64,000 bases of DNA from Desulfoplanes formicivorans (lineage in GTDB: Bacteria > Desulfobacterota > Desulfovibrionia > Desulfovibrionales > Desulfomicrobiaceae), in assembly GCF_001748225.1 (NCBI RefSeq), contig NZ_BDFE01000017.1, positions 124,001 to 188,000 of the forward strand. The letters are read 5' to 3'. The notes under the pieces are model-generated. The model was not told where the DNA came from, made no database searches, and saw only the letters and a list, made by a program, of their open reading frames with translations. The translations under genes and the position numbers were made by a program. This document shows positions 55,835 through 64,000 of the stretch, piece after piece. Each line of letters starts with the position of its first letter. The stretch's first letter is position 1.

Positions 55835-56078
55835 CTCCTCTCCCCCTGTGATTGAACCCGATGGGTCAACGGGCTTGATCCTGTTCGCACCATATTCCCC
55901 ATAACGTTATGGAACGTGCCGTATTGTATACGTACCATGTATGACGTCATGAAAAACTTAACGGACTGACAAAAAAGCTGACATGGGGCCCTTGTCCCTG
56001 CTCTGTATAAGTTAAAAAAGTTCAATGATATGAGCAAGAGAATTGCAACCCGGGACAATGCCAATCATGTTGCATGCC

Positions 56079-56110
56079 AAAAAAAAGGGACAGATACGAA
56101 TATCTGTCCC
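56079..56110 (-). terminator. Terminator of selB
   Basis: A ten-base-pair perfect stem (GGGACAGATA with TATCTGTCCC) and the loop CGAA is followed by eight T residues on the minus strand. It lies 27 bases after the selB stop and ends the folC-selA-aminopeptidase-selB run. Confidence 0.92.
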
Positions 56111-56136
56111 AGTGGGTGTGAAGTGACCTGGCGAGT

Positions 56137-58041
56137 CTATTGGCGACGCATCTTGCGACTGTTGCCAATACGCACGGTGAATTTCTGCTTGTCCATGAAT
56201 TCAAGCAGGGGGATGGCGAATTTACGCGACAAACCGGTCAGATCCTTGAAATCTGCCGGGGTGAGTTCTTCCCTGGTGGCAAAAAAATCCGTTAACACGG
56301 TGCGCAATTCCTGGATGGCGCGGGCATCAAAATACAGATCTTCGCTGATTTTGATCAACTGGTTCTCTTCCACCAGGTGGCGCATCAGGGGAAGAATATC
56401 CTTGGCCGAGACATCTAGGGTTTCCTGCACCACCTTGAGGGTGGGCGGAGTCAGACCGCCCTTTTGATACAGGGCGGTGAGCTCCCGACGAAGTTTGTCC
56501 TGATCCGATGCCAGGGAAACCTTGTGTCCGGGAAGATGCAACAATTCCTGGTCCACAACGATCCGTTCCTGTTTGTTCAGCCGTTCCAACACAAAATGAA
56601 AGAGCTTGGGCGAAAGATCCTTGCCCCAGGTGGAGGCCAGCTCGCCCCGGGAAAGTCCCGGACGCATGGGATTTTCCCGGTGAAAAGTTTTGAAAAAGGC
56701 AATGGCCTGATCACACAGCTCAAGCACGAGTTCGCCGGACACATAAATACGCTGGTCCTTGTCCACCAGAAAGGCCTGTTGGCGCCCGCCCAGGGTTTGC
56801 AGAACCTTTTCCAGGGCCTTTGACTCAATATCGGTCATGATACGCAGTTTGGCAAAACTCAATCCGCCCGTGCCCGCCAGTTCCAGCTGGTGAATGACCA
56901 AATCCTTTTCCTGGGCCGAGGCCAGGGTCTCCAAGATGTGCAAATCCCTGGAAAACCGTTTCACCTTGCGCCCCAGGGGATTGATGATGGAGGCGCCGGC
57001 AATGGTCTGCAAGGGCGAAAACGAGCGGATGATGCATCGATCCCCATAAACCCCTACCATGGGCGTTTCAAAACGGACCTGGCAGACAGCGGTCTCACCG
57101 GGTTCCAGATTGTCCCTGTCCAGAAAATAGAGCCTGGCCAGAATCTCCCGGGTTCCGTGATGGAAATGGACCTGGGTGCGGTGCTTGATCCCCTTTTTGG
57201 CCGAAGGCAGGCAGGTGATCTCCAGATCCCAGACCGTGCTGGGAAACAGGGAGTCAGGCTGGGCCAGCATTTCACCCCGGCTGATCTCGGCCTTTTCCAG
57301 GCCGTACAGGTTGATGGCTGTTCGGAGCCCGGCCTCGGCCTCTTCCTGGCTGTCACCGTGGACCTGAAGTCCCCGAACCTTGGTGGTCAGTCCCGAAGGA
57401 TAGAGGACAAGGTCCTGGCCCACCTTGAGTTTGCCCGAGAAACTGGTTCCCGTGACAACGGTCCCATATCCCTTCATCACAAACACCCGGTCAATGGGCA
57501 ATCGGAACAGATCGGACCGCCGCTTGGGCTTGAACGCCCTGGTCAGCCGGGTGATCTCCTGTTTCAGCTCGTCAATGCTCGCACCCGTGTGCGCGGATAC
57601 CGGGATAATGGGAGCATCTTTCAAAAAGGTCGATTCAAGGTAGGAGGCAACATCCTCGGTCACCAGTTCCAGCCATTCCTCATCAACCATGTCCGTCTTG
57701 GTCAGGGCCACAAGACCGGTCTTGATGCCCAGAAGCGTGCAGATTTCCAGATGCTCCCGGGTCTGGGGCATGACTCCTTCATCAGCAGCAATAACCAGCA
57801 GGGCAAAGTCAATGCCTGCGGCACCGGCAACCATATTCTTGACGAATTTTTCATGGCCCGGGACATCAATGATCCCCAGGCGCAGATCCGTATCCAGATC
57901 AAGAAAGGCAAAGCCCAGCTCAATGGTGATACCGCGCTTTTTTTCCTCCACCAACCGGTCGCAATTGATCCCGGTGAGGGCCTTGATAAGGGTTGTCTTG
58001 CCATGATCAATGTGACCGGCAGTGCCCATGATGACAGGCAT
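56137..58041 (-). CDS. selB: Selenocysteine-specific elongation factor SelB
   Basis: ATG 58041 has AAGGAG six bases upstream; 634 residues. The GTPase domain shows G1 [13 protein letters not shown], switch [21 protein letters not shown] and TKTD, with the short insert that separates SelB from EF-Tu. Three beta domains follow, then a C-terminal half with four winged-helix modules that bind the SECIS hairpin (end: GNSRKMRRQ, basic). SelB brings Sec-tRNA to ribosomes stopped at UGA. Its presence supports the reading of TGA 17723 as selenocysteine. Confidence 0.96.
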   Translation of the reverse strand: MPVIMGTAGHIDHGKTTLIKALTGINCDRLVEEKKRGITIELGFAFLDLDTDLRLGIIDVPGHEKFVKNMVAGAAGIDFALLVIAADEGVMPQTREHLEICTLLGIKTGLVALTKTDMVDEEWLELVTEDVASYLESTFLKDAPIIPVSAHTGASIDELKQEITRLTRAFKPKRRSDLFRLPIDRVFVMKGYGTVVTGTSFSGKLKVGQDLVLYPSGLTTKVRGLQVHGDSQEEAEAGLRTAINLYGLEKAEISRGEMLAQPDSLFPSTVWDLEITCLPSAKKGIKHRTQVHFHHGTREILARLYFLDRDNLEPGETAVCQVRFETPMVGVYGDRCIIRSFSPLQTIAGASIINPLGRKVKRFSRDLHILETLASAQEKDLVIHQLELAGTGGLSFAKLRIMTDIESKALEKVLQTLGGRQQAFLVDKDQRIYVSGELVLELCDQAIAFFKTFHRENPMRPGLSRGELASTWGKDLSPKLFHFVLERLNKQERIVVDQELLHLPGHKVSLASDQDKLRRELTALYQKGGLTPPTLKVVQETLDVSAKDILPLMRHLVEENQLIKISEDLYFDARAIQELRTVLTDFFATREELTPADFKDLTGLSRKFAIPLLEFMDKQKFTVRIGNSRKMRRQ

Positions 58042-58185
58042 GAAACGCTCCTTGTATGAAAATGGGGATACAGGAAACAACGTGCTCAACAGACAGTGCA
58101 CAGGGGGCAGGACCATGCCCGGGACATGCCGTGGCTGGCATACGACACGGCATCCTGCACACCGAATACTGCGGCGCAACTCGCG

Positions 58186-59571
58186 TCAATTTTTCAAAAA
58201 CGTCCTGTAGGCCAGCACGGTCGCGTAGACGTCCATCTTGCTGGAAATCTCAAAAGGGCTGTGCATGGCCAGAACACCGGGGCCGAAATCGATGATGTCC
58301 ATGCCGTAGATGGCCAGGTATTTGGCCACGGTTCCCCCGCCGCCCTGGTCGACCTTGCCCAGTTCGGCCATCTGCCAGGGAATGCCGGCCTGGTTGAGGA
58401 TCTTTCTGAGCCAGGCCACGTATTCGGCATGGGCGTCATTGGCTCCGTATTTCCCCCTGTGACCGGTGAACTTACAGAACACCGGACCATATCCCAGCTT
58501 TGAGGCGTTGAGTTTTTCATGCACATCCTGGTAATCCGGATCCATGGCCGCATGAACGTCCGAAGACAGGGCCTTGGTGACCTGCATGACATGGCGGAAT
58601 TTGGTCTCGGGTTCCCAGGCATCGATTAAATCCCTCATGCAATACTCGAAGAAAAGGGATTGGGCTCCGGTGGAACCGTCAGAACCGATCTCCTCCTTGT
58701 CCCACACAAGAACCACCTGGGTGTATTCAGGCTGTTCTTCAGACGACAGAAAGGCCTCCATGGACGTAAACACACAGATGCGATCATCCTGACCATAGCT
58801 GCCGATCATGGATCGATCCAGACCAACTTCCCGTGCCGGTCCTGCAGGCACGGCCTGGATTTCAGCGCTGTACAGGTCTTCTTCCACAATGCCGTACTTC
58901 TTGCCCAGCAGGGCAAGGATGTGGTTCTTGATGGGCTCATCCTCTTTTTGGCACTCGGATGTTCCCTTTTGTTCGAGGGGGGCATGGCCCAGATAAATGT
59001 TCATCTTTTCGGCCTCAAAGGCCTCACTGACCTTTTTGTCCGCCTGCTTCTGGGAAAGGTGGGGAAGCAGATCGGCAATGGCAAACACCGGATCTTCGGG
59101 ATCATCGCCAATGGCAATGTGCACGGTTTCCCCATTGGTCTTGGCCACCACGCCATGCAGGGCAAGGGGCCGGGAAAACCACTGGTATTTCTTGATCCCC
59201 CCGTAATAATGGGTCTTGGCCAGGCCCACTTCGCATGACTGATAAAGTGGGTGCTGTTTGAAATCCAGGCGGGGGCTGTCCGCATGGGACCCCACCAGAC
59301 GAATGCCCTCGGACAGGGGGCGCTTGCCCCGACGGGCCATGAACAGGGTCTTGCCCCGATGATTGCGCATAACCAGATCCTGTAAAAAATCCTCGGAAAA
59401 TCCCCTTTCCCTGAGAATCTTCCGGCCCCAGGCAACCACTTCGCGCTCGGTCTTGCACGTGGACAAAAAGGTCCGGTACCTGGCACAGATCTCCTCCATG
59501 GCCTTGCGGTGGGAGGAGGTATCAAAAATTTCCCAACAGCTCTTGGGATCGCATTTCATCTTCGGTTCCAT
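58186..59571 (-). CDS. M18-family aminopeptidase
   Basis: A 461-residue zinc metallopeptidase (aspartyl aminopeptidase family). It has the metal ligands in VGSHADSPRLD, DKEEIGSDGSTGAQS and near the end AMHSPFEISSKMDV, with QVTKALSSDVHAAMDP and GKVDQGGGGTVAKYL. ATG 59571 has GGAG eight bases upstream; the ATG at 59598, which follows the selA stop directly, is the alternative. The enzyme removes acidic N-terminal residues from peptides. It lies between selA and selB with no clear reason. Confidence 0.92.
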   Translation of the reverse strand: MEPKMKCDPKSCWEIFDTSSHRKAMEEICARYRTFLSTCKTEREVVAWGRKILRERGFSEDFLQDLVMRNHRGKTLFMARRGKRPLSEGIRLVGSHADSPRLDFKQHPLYQSCEVGLAKTHYYGGIKKYQWFSRPLALHGVVAKTNGETVHIAIGDDPEDPVFAIADLLPHLSQKQADKKVSEAFEAEKMNIYLGHAPLEQKGTSECQKEDEPIKNHILALLGKKYGIVEEDLYSAEIQAVPAGPAREVGLDRSMIGSYGQDDRICVFTSMEAFLSSEEQPEYTQVVLVWDKEEIGSDGSTGAQSLFFEYCMRDLIDAWEPETKFRHVMQVTKALSSDVHAAMDPDYQDVHEKLNASKLGYGPVFCKFTGHRGKYGANDAHAEYVAWLRKILNQAGIPWQMAELGKVDQGGGGTVAKYLAIYGMDIIDFGPGVLAMHSPFEISSKMDVYATVLAYRTFLKN

Positions 59572-59598
59572 ATATGATTCTCCGTTCTCAGTTACCAT

Positions 59599-61035
59599 TT
59601 ATTTCTTGTATTCCTTGTCCTTGAGGCCGTCCTTTCCAAGTCCTTCGAACGCCTCCTGCAATGCCTCAATGACCAGACCCATGTGTCGGGAATCAAGGGT
59701 CCTGGGATCAAGGCAGAACCAATCATCCTCAATACGCCCCACCAGAGGCGGATTGGTGGCCAAAAAGGCGTTTTTGAGTTCATCAGCCGACCAGTCCCTG
59801 CCCTTGATCCCCACCAGGGTGGTGGCAAGATCCTGCTCGGGAAAAGCCCCACCGCCCACGCGGGAAACACTGGGAACCAGGGTCAAATCCAAACGGTCAC
59901 TGAAACGCCGTTTCAAACGCTGTTTCATTCGTTGTGCCTTGGCCTTGAGAAAGGAGGCATCCGCTGTGATCATGGAAAGGGTCGGAACATGGGTCCTGGC
60001 CAGTTCCGGATCCAGATACAGCCGCAGGGTGGCTTCCAGGGCGGCCAGGGTCATCTTGTCGATGCGCAGGGCCCGGTTGAGCTGGTTGGTTTTGATGGGA
60101 TCAATGTATTTCTTGCGTCCGACAATAATGCCTGCCTGAGGCCCTCCCAGCAGTTTGTCCCCGCTAAAGGAAATCACGTCCAGGCCCGCGGCAACCGTTT
60201 GCTGCACCGTGGGTTCGGGCATCATGCCGTAGGCGGAAAAATCAAAAAGATTGCCGCTGCCCATGTCCTCGATGACCGGCAGATCGTGCTTGTGCCCCAG
60301 GGCCACCAGTTCTTCCTGGCTCACCGCCTTGTGGAATCCGATGATGCGATAATTGGAGGTGTGCACGCGCATGAGCACGGCCGTGTTTTCGTTGATGGCG
60401 TTTTCATAGTCGCGCACATGGGTGCGGTTGGTGGCCCCCACTTCCTTGAGAATGGCGCCGCTCTTGGCCATGACCTCGGGAATGCGAAACGATCCCCCGA
60501 TCTCCACCAGTTCGCCCCGAGAGACAATGGCCTCTCTCCCCTTGGCCCATGTATCCAGAATGAGCAGGACAGCCGCGGCATTGTTGTTGACCACCAAAGC
60601 GGCTTCTGCGCCCGTCAGCCTGCACAGGAGATCTTCTACGTGGGCGTAGCGGATGCCTCGCTTGCCCGTGGCCAGGTTGAACTCCAGATTGGAATAGTAT
60701 CGGCAGGCATCACTCACCGCCTCCACCGCGCTGTCAGCCAGAATGGACCGCCCCAGATTGGTGTGCACCACCACGCCTGTGCCGTTGAGCACCCTGCGAA
60801 AATGGGGACGGGACTGGGAGCAGACAAAGGAGGCCGCCCTGGTCACGAGCTTTTCCCATGCAAGTTCTTCGGGATCGGTGATCACCTGATCCCGAATTTC
60901 CTGGCGGCAAAGGTCCAGAAATTGGTTGATCTTTTCCCGCTGCATGGGCTGGGAAATCCAGGCAAGCTCCTTGTGGGTGGCAAATGCCTGCAAGAACTTG
61001 TCTACCGAAGGAAGAAGTCTGAACAGATTTTGCAA
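59599..61035 (-). CDS. selA: L-seryl-tRNA(Sec) selenium transferase SelA
   Basis: I choose the TTG at 61035 (reads LQNLFRLLPSVDK), with AAGGA eight bases upstream; 478 residues, the usual length. The long frame upstream to 61293 is GC-rich noise overlapping folC. PLP is bound by Lys in SFSGDKLLGGPQAG; HTNLGRSILA, LEFNLATGKRG and EDMGSGNLFDFS are all SelA features. The enzyme converts Ser-tRNA(Sec) into Sec-tRNA(Sec) using selenophosphate. It lies in the run folC-selA-aminopeptidase-selB. selD and the tRNA gene selC are not in this window. Confidence 0.95.
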   Translation of the reverse strand: MQNLFRLLPSVDKFLQAFATHKELAWISQPMQREKINQFLDLCRQEIRDQVITDPEELAWEKLVTRAASFVCSQSRPHFRRVLNGTGVVVHTNLGRSILADSAVEAVSDACRYYSNLEFNLATGKRGIRYAHVEDLLCRLTGAEAALVVNNNAAAVLLILDTWAKGREAIVSRGELVEIGGSFRIPEVMAKSGAILKEVGATNRTHVRDYENAINENTAVLMRVHTSNYRIIGFHKAVSQEELVALGHKHDLPVIEDMGSGNLFDFSAYGMMPEPTVQQTVAAGLDVISFSGDKLLGGPQAGIIVGRKKYIDPIKTNQLNRALRIDKMTLAALEATLRLYLDPELARTHVPTLSMITADASFLKAKAQRMKQRLKRRFSDRLDLTLVPSVSRVGGGAFPEQDLATTLVGIKGRDWSADELKNAFLATNPPLVGRIEDDWFCLDPRTLDSRHMGLVIEALQEAFEGLGKDGLKDKEYKK

Positions 61036-61138
61036 TATTCCATTCCTTGTTCGTATGGGTGTATCAAATGATATGAAAACAGGACCGTAGGACCTTGCCC
61101 CCCTGCACGCTGCCGCACGTGGTGCACCCAACCTGCTC

Positions 61139-62389
61139 CTACAGCATGTCAGGCCGCATGCGAAAATACTCGCCAAGCAAAAACAGGGAACCACACACCA
61201 GCACCCTTTTGCCGGTCTTGCCAATGACATCAAAAGCCTCGTGCATACTGGAGCAGGCACGAGCGCGGGGACCAAGAAGACGGGCCAGATCATGAGGGTC
61301 CATGGCCCGGGAGTTGTCCGGTATCCCGGGAACCAGGATCAAACCGGAACACAAGGCCCGGACCCTGTCCAGATGATCCAGAAGATTCTTGTCCTTCATG
61401 CAGGAAAAAATCATCACCTCGGGGCCAAAATGCATCTGATCCAGGGATCGGGCAAGGGCTTCAAGCCCCATCAGGTTGTGCGCTCCGTCCAGAAGCACCA
61501 TGGGATCTCCCGGAATGATCTGCATCCTGCCCGGATGTCTGGCATGAGAAAGCCCATGCATACATTCCAAAGACGAAAATGACCACCCCCGGATGCGGCT
61601 GCAAACCGACCAGCCGGCAAGGGCAAGCCTGGCATTGGTCTTTTGAAAGGCACCGGCAAGTCCAAGCCTGATCTGGTCAATATCCAGCATGGCCCCATCC
61701 GGACAGACAAAACCGCCATCACGGGGCATTTCCCTAAATCCGGCCTCTTTTGCATCTGCCCGGGTCCGAAAAATATCGCCAATACCCGGTTGCTGGGGAG
61801 CGCACACCACCTCTCCTCCCTCAATGGCTCCGGCCTTGTCCCTGGCAATGGCCTCCAGGGTTGAACCCAGCACCTGTTCGTGATCCATGCCCACCGGAGT
61901 GACCAGGGTCAGATGATGGGCAAAGACCGAGGTGGCATCCCAGGTCCCGCCAAGACCCGCCTCCATGATGGCCAGATCAACCCCTTCACGCACAAAGGCG
62001 AGCATGGCCATGAGGGTCAACAATTCAAAATAGGAAAATTCCAGCTCCGGACAGGCGGCGTACACATCATTGGCCAGATCCAGCCACGCCTCACGGGAAA
62101 GCATCTCCCCGCCAATGCGGATGCGTTCCCGGGGAGTCACAAAATGGGGCGAGGTAAACACACCCGTGGTATATCCATGGGCAGAGGCAATGGCGTGCAG
62201 AAACGCAGCCGTGGACCCCTTGCCATTGGTGCCCACGATATGGACCAGAGTCAGGCAGGGGTTGCCAAGGTTCAAACGCGCCACGCCCTCATGCACTCGC
62301 TCCAAACCGGGTTTCATGCGGAAAAGTCCCAGGGAATCAAGATGGGCGTTGAAGGATTCCCACGTGGGAAAAAAAGGAGAATGTGACAT
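61139..62389 (-). CDS. folC: Folylpolyglutamate synthase/dihydrofolate synthase
   Basis: ATG 62389 gives 416 residues; a longer frame to 62527 adds no conserved sequence. The Mur-ligase fold shows the ATP loop VGTNGKGSTAAFLH, TSPHFVTPRERIRIGGE, EAGLGGTWDATSVF and VLLDGAHNLMG. The enzyme adds glutamate residues to folates and, in many bacteria, makes dihydrofolate. It starts the operon that carries selA and selB 100 bases further on. Confidence 0.93.
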   Translation of the reverse strand: MSHSPFFPTWESFNAHLDSLGLFRMKPGLERVHEGVARLNLGNPCLTLVHIVGTNGKGSTAAFLHAIASAHGYTTGVFTSPHFVTPRERIRIGGEMLSREAWLDLANDVYAACPELEFSYFELLTLMAMLAFVREGVDLAIMEAGLGGTWDATSVFAHHLTLVTPVGMDHEQVLGSTLEAIARDKAGAIEGGEVVCAPQQPGIGDIFRTRADAKEAGFREMPRDGGFVCPDGAMLDIDQIRLGLAGAFQKTNARLALAGWSVCSRIRGWSFSSLECMHGLSHARHPGRMQIIPGDPMVLLDGAHNLMGLEALARSLDQMHFGPEVMIFSCMKDKNLLDHLDRVRALCSGLILVPGIPDNSRAMDPHDLARLLGPRARACSSMHEAFDVIGKTGKRVLVCGSLFLLGEYFRMRPDML

Positions 62390-62721
62390 GTGTACAATGC
62401 CGCCCCTGTTACCGGCCCAGGCAAACCAGAGCCGGGATGGCTGCCCATAAGGACAAAGTGACCCCGTAAACCACGGGATGAAAAAAAGCACGCCCCTGCC
62501 CGCCCCTATCCCGCACCACGGGACCATGGGTCCGGACAGACATGCTCAACGGGTTGCATTTGTTGGCCAAGTCCTGTTCTTTGTCAATTGGGAACCCGAA
62601 TCCTTTTCTGACCCCTTGAACAGGTTGACATTTTCCTCGATCTTCCCTATTCGCCTCTAGCTGTTCGCAGGGAATCCTTGTCCATCACAATTCCCACAAC
62701 CATGCGATATAGCATCCATTG
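62390..62721. other. Intergenic region upstream of tRNA-Arg
   Basis: About 330 bases separate folC from the tRNA gene. Apart from the promoter-like sequence at 62625-62653 I see no gene or hairpin. Small frames present here lack ribosome binding sites. Confidence 0.5.
62625..62653 (+). promoter_or_regulatory. Probable sigma-70 promoter of tRNA-Arg
   Basis: A consensus -35 element TTGACA at 62625-62630 and TATTCG at 62648-62653 are separated by 17 bases. The -10 element is weak, but the spacing is ideal and the tRNA begins 68 bases later. Confidence 0.5.
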
Positions 62722-62798
62722 GCGCCCGTAGCTCAGCTGGATAGAGCAACGGCCTTCTAAGCCGTTGGCCGCACGTTCGAATCGTGCCGGGCGCGCCA
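62722..62798 (+). tRNA. tRNA-Arg (anticodon TCT)
   Basis: A complete cloverleaf: acceptor GCGCCCG with CGGGCGC, D arm GCTC with GAGC, anticodon arm ACGGC-CTTCTAA-GCCGT with anticodon TCT, and T arm GCACG-TTCGAAT-CGTGC. The discriminator is G and CCA is encoded. It reads AGA and AGG codons as the TCT isoacceptor. A terminator follows within ten bases. Its 3' end is a common integration site for mobile DNA. Confidence 0.97.
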
Positions 62799-62807
62799 AT
62801 AAAAACT

Positions 62808-62841
62808 AAGGGGTTACGCTTATCAAGCGTAACCCCTTTTT
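62808..62841 (+). terminator. Terminator of tRNA-Arg
   Basis: A perfect 14-base-pair stem (AAGGGGTTACGCTT with AAGCGTAACCCCTT) and the loop ATC is followed by TTT. It lies ten bases after the tRNA. Confidence 0.92.
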
Positions 62842-63344
62842 CTTTGCATTATCTGCACGCCTCACCTGCCACGTCAGTCCCGACCACCCTTGCTCCAAAT
62901 CTCCAAAAATCGGAAACCCCTCTTGCGTCATACAACGTCGTCATGTTAGATGAGAAGCTGTTAACACCCTAGGATCATGGAGATAGCGGCAGCGCTGTCC
63001 CCGTCCGGGATCAACGACGAATAGAATGACCAAATCCAGACAATATCGATATAAAATAACTTTTCTCGACCATCTTTCCCGTCATACGCTTCAAACTTTC
63101 TCGATCCAACTCATCGTGAAGGTATTTAGGAATCAATCAAAATAATACCGAAGTCACCTGCAGTAAAAAGACCTCCACCCCTCTGGACTGAAAACATGAA
63201 GCAGTAATTTTTCAAAAATATCTGATTTCGTCAGATACTCTAATCAATAAGCTAATAACGCTGAAAATCCCTGATAATATGATCAAACTGGAATTATCAG
63301 GAACCATATAATAAGGCACACATCAAAAAAAGGTAGAAGACACT
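62842..63344. other. Transition into AT-rich DNA, no gene seen
   Basis: About 500 bases after the tRNA terminator. The first 250 are mixed in composition and contain only short frames without ribosome binding sites; they may hold remnants. From about 63020 the DNA is clearly AT-rich and stays so to the end. I found no second copy of the tRNA 3' end in the remaining bases, which is expected if the island continues beyond the window. Confidence 0.5.
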
Positions 63345-64000
63345 GTGAAGACAGTATTTCGTATATATGAAAATAAGAATGCAAAATTTGAATCATCCAT
63401 ATTTGATATGATTAATGGGAACAAAGAAACAAAGCAAACAAAAGGATTAGCTTATATTTTAAAAGAATATCCCGATATAATAAAAGATATTTTATCAATA
63501 GAAACAGTAAAGGATTACACAAAAAATAAAAAAATACAACCAAATTGGAATAACACTAACAAAATAGAGGTTATAGCAGAAAAAATAACCACGTCAAGAA
63601 AACGATTAGACATACTAATTAAAATAGATAAGGACAAAAAACCTTTTCTTGCGATAATTATTGAAGCAAAAAGTATAAAATCTAACATAAAACCGATTGA
63701 TGCATCAATTCAACTACAAAAATATTTGCATGCAGATGAGCTTCCAGAATTAGAAAAATACAAAAAAATACCTATCGTGTTAACAAATTACAAAACCATT
63801 CTCACAAACGAAATAATAACAATTAGATGGGCAGAAATTATAAATATAATTTCTAAACGAAATAAAGATAACAATGACTTACTGTGGCAATATTATAATT
63901 TTATAACTGGAGTGAATAAGGACATGAATTTTTATGAAAAAGAGGTGCTCTCTATCCCTGCAGGAAAAACGATCGATTTGGTTCAGAAATATTTGATCTA
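63345..64000 (+). CDS. Probable PD-(D/E)XK nuclease-fold protein, 3' end outside window
   Basis: A GTG at 63345, with AAAGGTAG about ten bases upstream, opens a frame that is unbroken for 218 codons to the end of the window. The product is rich in Lys, Ile and Asn, with codons ending in A or T, unlike every other gene here. R87-L-D89-I-L-I is followed 18 residues after the Asp by E107-A-K109, with a Glu at 75 or 79 before it: the layout of PD-(D/E)XK nucleases. Proteins of this fold are common in phage defence and mobile islands. The assignment rests on short motifs and is tentative; the reading frame itself is secure. Confidence 0.6.
   Translation, partial: MKTVFRIYENKNAKFESSIFDMINGNKETKQTKGLAYILKEYPDIIKDILSIETVKDYTKNKKIQPNWNNTNKIEVIAEKITTSRKRLDILIKIDKDKKPFLAIIIEAKSIKSNIKPIDASIQLQKYLHADELPELEKYKKIPIVLTNYKTILTNEIITIRWAEIINIISKRNKDNNDLLWQYYNFITGVNKDMNFYEKEVLSIPAGKTIDLVQKYLI

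Noticed and set aside
59683-61071. 462-codon plus-strand frame
   Set aside because: Antisense to selA; no recognisable motif.
62784-62972. 62-codon frame after tRNA-Arg
   Set aside because: It begins inside the tRNA, runs through its terminator and has no ribosome binding site.
1-64000. CRISPR arrays, rRNA genes and insertion sequences
   Set aside because: I looked for regularly spaced repeats, rRNA signatures and transposase motifs and saw none.

Overview
The window reads as a chromosome segment of a Desulfovibrio-like sulfate reducer (Desulfobacterota, formerly Deltaproteobacteria). The signs are a selenocysteine machinery (selA, selB), a four-subunit 2-oxoacid:ferredoxin oxidoreductase beside succinyl-CoA ligase, a periplasmic octahaem cytochrome with a membrane cytochrome b, a DASS-family anion transporter controlled by several receiver proteins, and GC-rich coding DNA with few gaps. 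The species cannot be named from the sequence. About 54 protein genes, one tRNA and several strong hairpins are supported.

Layout. 1-6.7 kb (+): the 3' end of a histidine kinase, three receiver proteins (the third with CBS domains), a DASS transporter, a 49-residue membrane protein, a Yip1-type membrane protein and a second histidine kinase. 6.8-12.7 kb (-): a stress-type group with a Ser/Thr kinase, phosphoesterase, universal stress protein, FAD oxidoreductase, membrane protein and a DUF2156 protein. 13.2-19.7 kb (+): copper P-type ATPase, cardiolipin synthase, and the octahaem cytochrome/cytochrome b pair. 19.8-28.8 kb (-): a Gld-type ABC exporter, Hsp20 and korDABC. 29.1-43.4 kb (-): a fused SucC-SucD, lysA, a lipoprotein, mutS, lapB, lapA, a HIT protein, an amino-acid ABC importer, a DHH-CBS-tRNA nucleotidyltransferase and xerD. 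44.4-48.9 kb (+): folK, small proteins, a transaldolase-like gene and a TPR protein. 49-50.5 kb (-): two acyltransferases. 50.7-53 kb (+): hypF. 53-62.4 kb (-): Nudix hydrolase, chemotaxis receptor and the run folC-selA-M18 aminopeptidase-selB. 62.7 kb to the end: tRNA-Arg(TCT), then AT-rich DNA carrying a truncated PD-(D/E)XK-like gene.

The main discovery is at 17372-19018. This octahaem (tetrathionate-reductase-family) cytochrome is interrupted by one in-frame TGA at 17723. The reading frame, the haem motifs and family-like sequence run straight through it, and a bacterial SECIS-type hairpin lies 19 bases downstream. As I recall the family, a conserved Cys next to the catalytic haem sits at this position. 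With selA and selB about 40 kb away, the TGA is best read as selenocysteine. A gene caller that stops at TGA would split this enzyme into a false short protein and a headless remainder.

Other points of interest are the three adjacent receivers beside a transporter with a long extracytoplasmic insert, the fusions (SucC-SucD, ABC permease-GldG, DHH-CBS-tRNA nucleotidyltransferase, Ser/Thr kinase-DUF1566), a membrane microprotein, and the compositional break after tRNA-Arg, which suggests an integrated island whose first gene is a probable nuclease.
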